This document shows positions 37,464-39,616 of a DNA stretch of 39,616 nt, one piece after another. The notes beneath the pieces were generated by a model. It was not told the origin of the DNA. It made no database searches and saw nothing but the letters and a program-made list of their open reading frames with translations. The DNA comes from an uncultured Clostridium sp. (GTDB lineage Bacteria > Bacillota > Clostridia > Lachnospirales > Lachnospiraceae): assembly GCA_958442925.1 (NCBI GenBank), contig CAUCIO010000002.1, positions 1-39,616 on the forward strand. Direction: 5' to 3'. Within the stretch, counting starts at the first letter, position 1; every line of letters begins with the position of its first letter. The translations under genes and the position numbers were made by a program.

Positions 37464-37521
37464 AACCGACGCCTTATCAGGCTCACGGGACAAGCCCGTT
37501 CTGCCAGCAAAGACGCCGGTT
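37464..37521. terminator. Bidirectional terminator between the lysR-type gene and spoVG
   Basis: AACCGACGCC (37464-37473) pairs with GGCGTC-GGTT-type arm (37512-37521) with two G-U pairs, plus an inner ACGGG-ACAA-CCCGT hairpin. It lies 8 bp after the LysR stop. Confidence 0.65.
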
Positions 37522-37601
37522 CTTTCCTATTATGGTCCTGCGCCAGAATTTTACAGGAAACATAACTCTCCTGCTTTTCTGGTCAGAATTCTGATGTTAC
37601 T

Positions 37602-37892
37602 CTAAGCCTGCTCTGCAGCCTCGTCCTCGATCAGTTCGCTGGCCGTGGCCTGATACTTTTCCAGAACCATGTTCTGAATCATATCCCTGGTCTCAGAATT
37701 AATCGGATGAGCAATATCCCTGTATTCGCCGTCTGTAGATCTGCGGCTCGGCATAGCGATAAAAAGGCCTTTTTCTCCATCAATTACCTTAATATCATGA
37801 ACTACGAATTCATTGTCCAGAGTAATAGATACAATGGCCTTCATTCTTCCTTCTCTCTCAATCCGTCTGACTCTCACGTCTGTAATCTGCAT
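37602..37892 (-). CDS. spoVG: Septation regulator SpoVG
   Basis: 96 residues: MQITDVRVRRIEREGRMKAIVSITLDNEFVVHDIKVIDGEKGLFIAMPSRR, then YRDIAHPINSETRDMIQNMVLEKY, an almost canonical SpoVG. It binds nucleic acids and affects septation, sporulation and metabolism. AGAGGGG lies 8 nt before the ATG. It is 59 nt downstream of glgD and may be co-transcribed with it. Confidence 0.97.
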   Translation of the reverse strand: MQITDVRVRRIEREGRMKAIVSITLDNEFVVHDIKVIDGEKGLFIAMPSRRSTDGEYRDIAHPINSETRDMIQNMVLEKYQATASELIEDEAAEQA

Positions 37893-37951
37893 AACATAAC
37901 CCCTCTTCCGTACTGCACAATTCTGGACTGCTCTTTCCCCTTATGCTGTCC

Positions 37952-39073
37952 TTATAAAGTGAAGCGCTCATTTTTCTCAATAACAATCTTCACGTTATCC
38001 GGCGCTCCAATATGCGTTGTGTTAGCCCGGATCGTATCCCGGCTCTCCACGATACAGTTTTCAATCACTGTATTATCACCGATATATACATCGTTCAATA
38101 TGATAGAATTTTTAATAACACAGTTATTGCCAATATAAACCTTTTTAAAGAGAACAGAATTCTCCACGCTTCCGTTCAAAATACAGCCGCTGGAAACAAG
38201 GCTGTTCTTCACCTCTGCCCCCGGATTGTACTTAGCCGGCGGAAGATCGTCTACCTTGGAGTAGATCTCCGGATATTCGCGGAAGAAATAATGTCTCACC
38301 TCTGGCTTCAGGAAATCCATATTCGTCTTGTAGTAGGAATCTACAGAGGCAATATTGCTCCAGTAGGAATCCAGCTTATATGCATAAATACGCTTCAGAT
38401 TTTTATAGCGTACCAGAATATCTGTTACAAAATCATATCTGTCCTCAGAAGCGCAGCGCTCCAGAAGCTCAATGAGCTGGCGTCTGCGGATCACATAAAT
38501 ACCACAGGAAATCGTATTGGAGGTAGCTAACATCGGCTTCTCCTCGAAGTCAGTAATGCGGCCCTCGTCATTTGTCTTCACCAGACCGAAACGAGTTACG
38601 TCCTCCTCCGGCTCCATATCCTTGCACACAACGGTGATATCGGCCTTCTTCTCAATGTGATACTCTAATACCTTATGGTAATCCAGTTTGTAGATGCAGT
38701 CTCCGCCTGCGATAACTACATAAGGCTCGTGGCTCTTCTTTAAGAAATCCAGGTTCTGATAGAGGGCGTCTGCCGTTCCTCTGTACCAGTCACTGTGCTC
38801 TGCTGTGATGGTAGGAGTGAACACATACATGCCTCCCTGCTTTCTTCCGAAGTCCCACCATTTGGAGGAGCTTAAATGCTCATTTAAAGAGCGGGAATTG
38901 TACTGAGTCAGCACTGCCACGCTCTGAATATGAGAATTACTCATATTGCTGAGTACAAAGTCAACGCTTCGGAAACTTCCTGCCACTGGCATAGCGGCGA
39001 TTGCCCTCTTGTTGGATAACTCTCTCATTCTCTTGCTGTTTCCGCCTGCTAAAACAATACCGATTGCTCTCAT
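37952..39073 (-). CDS. glgD: Glucose-1-phosphate adenylyltransferase, GlgD subunit
   Basis: 373 residues. The nucleotidyltransferase N-domain (MRAIGIVLAGGNSKRMRELSNKRAIAAMPVAG...FRSVDFVLSNMSNS) and C-terminal left-handed beta-helix hexapeptides (SVLFKKVYIGNNCVIKNSIILNDVYIGDNTVIENCIVES) are both present. The glycine-rich loop is GGNSKRM rather than the GGxGxRL of GlgC, as expected of the non-catalytic or weak GlgD subunit that tunes GlgC in Firmicutes. Its ATG overlaps the glgC stop in ATGA, so the two are translationally coupled. Confidence 0.95.
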   Translation of the reverse strand: MRAIGIVLAGGNSKRMRELSNKRAIAAMPVAGSFRSVDFVLSNMSNSHIQSVAVLTQYNSRSLNEHLSSSKWWDFGRKQGGMYVFTPTITAEHSDWYRGTADALYQNLDFLKKSHEPYVVIAGGDCIYKLDYHKVLEYHIEKKADITVVCKDMEPEEDVTRFGLVKTNDEGRITDFEEKPMLATSNTISCGIYVIRRRQLIELLERCASEDRYDFVTDILVRYKNLKRIYAYKLDSYWSNIASVDSYYKTNMDFLKPEVRHYFFREYPEIYSKVDDLPPAKYNPGAEVKNSLVSSGCILNGSVENSVLFKKVYIGNNCVIKNSIILNDVYIGDNTVIENCIVESRDTIRANTTHIGAPDNVKIVIEKNERFTL

Positions 39074-39616
39074 TGTACTCCACCTGCCTTTATAATATAG
39101 TCTCCGCTTTCAAGCACTCCATCGTGGTAATCTGCGCTCTCTGTCGCTCCGGAAATGGCGGTATTTCTTCCCACCTTCACTCCGTCCGGAATGACGGATC
39201 GCTCCCCTACAGTCACCAGATCGAACTGGTAAACCTTGGGATCATATTTACTGGGCGCATACTCGCCCACACCAATCTCTGCATTTGCGCCGATAGACAC
39301 ATCCTCAGCGATAATCGCCTTGTCCACCACTGTTCCCTCTCCTATGGAGCTTCCCTTCATCACAATGGAATCCTTCACCACTGCGTCCTTTCCTATGGTG
39401 ACTCCGGCTCCAATAACAGAATTAATGACCTGTCCGTAAATCTCTGTTCCCTCTCCAATGATACTTCTCTCAATCTTGGAATCAGGCGCCGTATACTGAG
39501 GCGGGATAATGTCGCTCTTCGTATAGATCTTCCAGTATTCCTCATACAGGTTAAATTCCGGAATAATGTCGATCAGCTCCATATTGGCTTCCCAGTAGGA
39601 GCCCAGAGTCCCCACG
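39070..39616 (-). CDS. glgC: Glucose-1-phosphate adenylyltransferase GlgC, C-terminal part
   Basis: About 182 residues of the C-terminal half; the 5' part lies beyond the window. VGTLGSYWEANMELI marks the end of the catalytic domain, followed by hexapeptide repeats of the beta-helix (SIIGEGTEIYGQVINSVIGAGVTIGKDAVVKDSIVM). GlgC makes ADP-glucose for glycogen synthesis, the committed step. It precedes glgD with a 4-nt overlap. Confidence 0.95.
   Translation of the reverse strand, partial: VGTLGSYWEANMELIDIIPEFNLYEEYWKIYTKSDIIPPQYTAPDSKIERSIIGEGTEIYGQVINSVIGAGVTIGKDAVVKDSIVMKGSSIGEGTVVDKAIIAEDVSIGANAEIGVGEYAPSKYDPKVYQFDLVTVGERSVIPDGVKVGRNTAISGATESADYHDGVLESGDYIIKAGGVQ

Noticed and set aside
37893..37951. 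Sigma-H-like promoter before spoVG
   Set aside because: AAGGGGAAA and CAGAATTG resemble the two boxes, but they are only 8 bp apart and two consensus bases differ, so the spacing does not fit.
1..39616. CRISPR arrays, insertion sequences, rRNA genes
   Set aside because: I saw no regularly spaced repeats, transposase or integrase motifs, or rRNA signatures anywhere in the window.

Overview
The window looks like a chromosomal segment of an anaerobic, spore-forming Firmicute, most probably a Lachnospiraceae (Clostridium cluster XIVa) member. The reasons are the sporulation genes (yabP, yabQ, a spoIIE-type phosphatase, spoVT, spoVG), the glgC-glgD pair, a large Clostridia-type SRP RNA, a flavin reductase-rubredoxin fusion, a class III ribonucleotide reductase activase, and strong AGGAGG ribosome sites. 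The species is inferred, not read.

Region 1 (1-6.5 kb): the start of a creatininase-family gene with a textbook sigma-54 promoter, the sigma-54 activator that probably drives it, the SRP RNA, the flavin reductase-rubredoxin gene, tadA, an nrdG-type activase, a Glu-rich unknown protein, and tRNA-Leu and tRNA-Tyr. Region 2 (6.5-16.8 kb, minus strand): a neopullulanase-type GH13 enzyme, then a conserved Firmicute housekeeping/sporulation block transcribed mazG, hup, rqcP, yabP, yabQ, divIC, spoIIE-like, tilS, hpt, ftsH. The SpoIIE here has no membrane domain, yet its promoter has a Spo0A-type layout (21-bp spacer, 0A-like boxes).

Region 3 (16.9-28.6 kb) is accessory. It starts with an unknown gene and a degenerate tRNA-Lys. 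Next comes a divergent pair: a coiled-coil gene on the minus strand and, on the plus strand, an operon of a Thg1-like 3'-5' RNA polymerase, a metallophosphoesterase and a HipA-like kinase. spoVT with a duplicated leader and a small unknown gene follow. On the minus strand there is then an eight-gene run led by a ParA ATPase: unknown, P-loop kinase, unknown, DUF4869-like, small helical, AbiEi-like and AbiEii-like nucleotidyltransferase. An XRE-like regulator lies upstream of it. A dyad, TTTGGA-N9-TCCAAA/G, occurs in front of three of these units: the Thg1/coiled-coil promoter region, the small unknown gene and the ParA operon. This suggests one shared regulator, and it is the best candidate here for an undescribed system.

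Region 4 (28.6-39.6 kb): a MutS2-like protein without the Smr domain, an orphan ~280-nt RNA with a perfect consensus promoter and a terminator, a TIM-barrel epimerase-like gene in an operon with phnD-phnC-phnE, a cysteine desulfidase (UPF0597) gene divergent from a LysR regulator with a MITE-like inverted-repeat element between them, then spoVG, glgD and the 3' part of glgC.

All calls come from reading the sequence; no database search was run.
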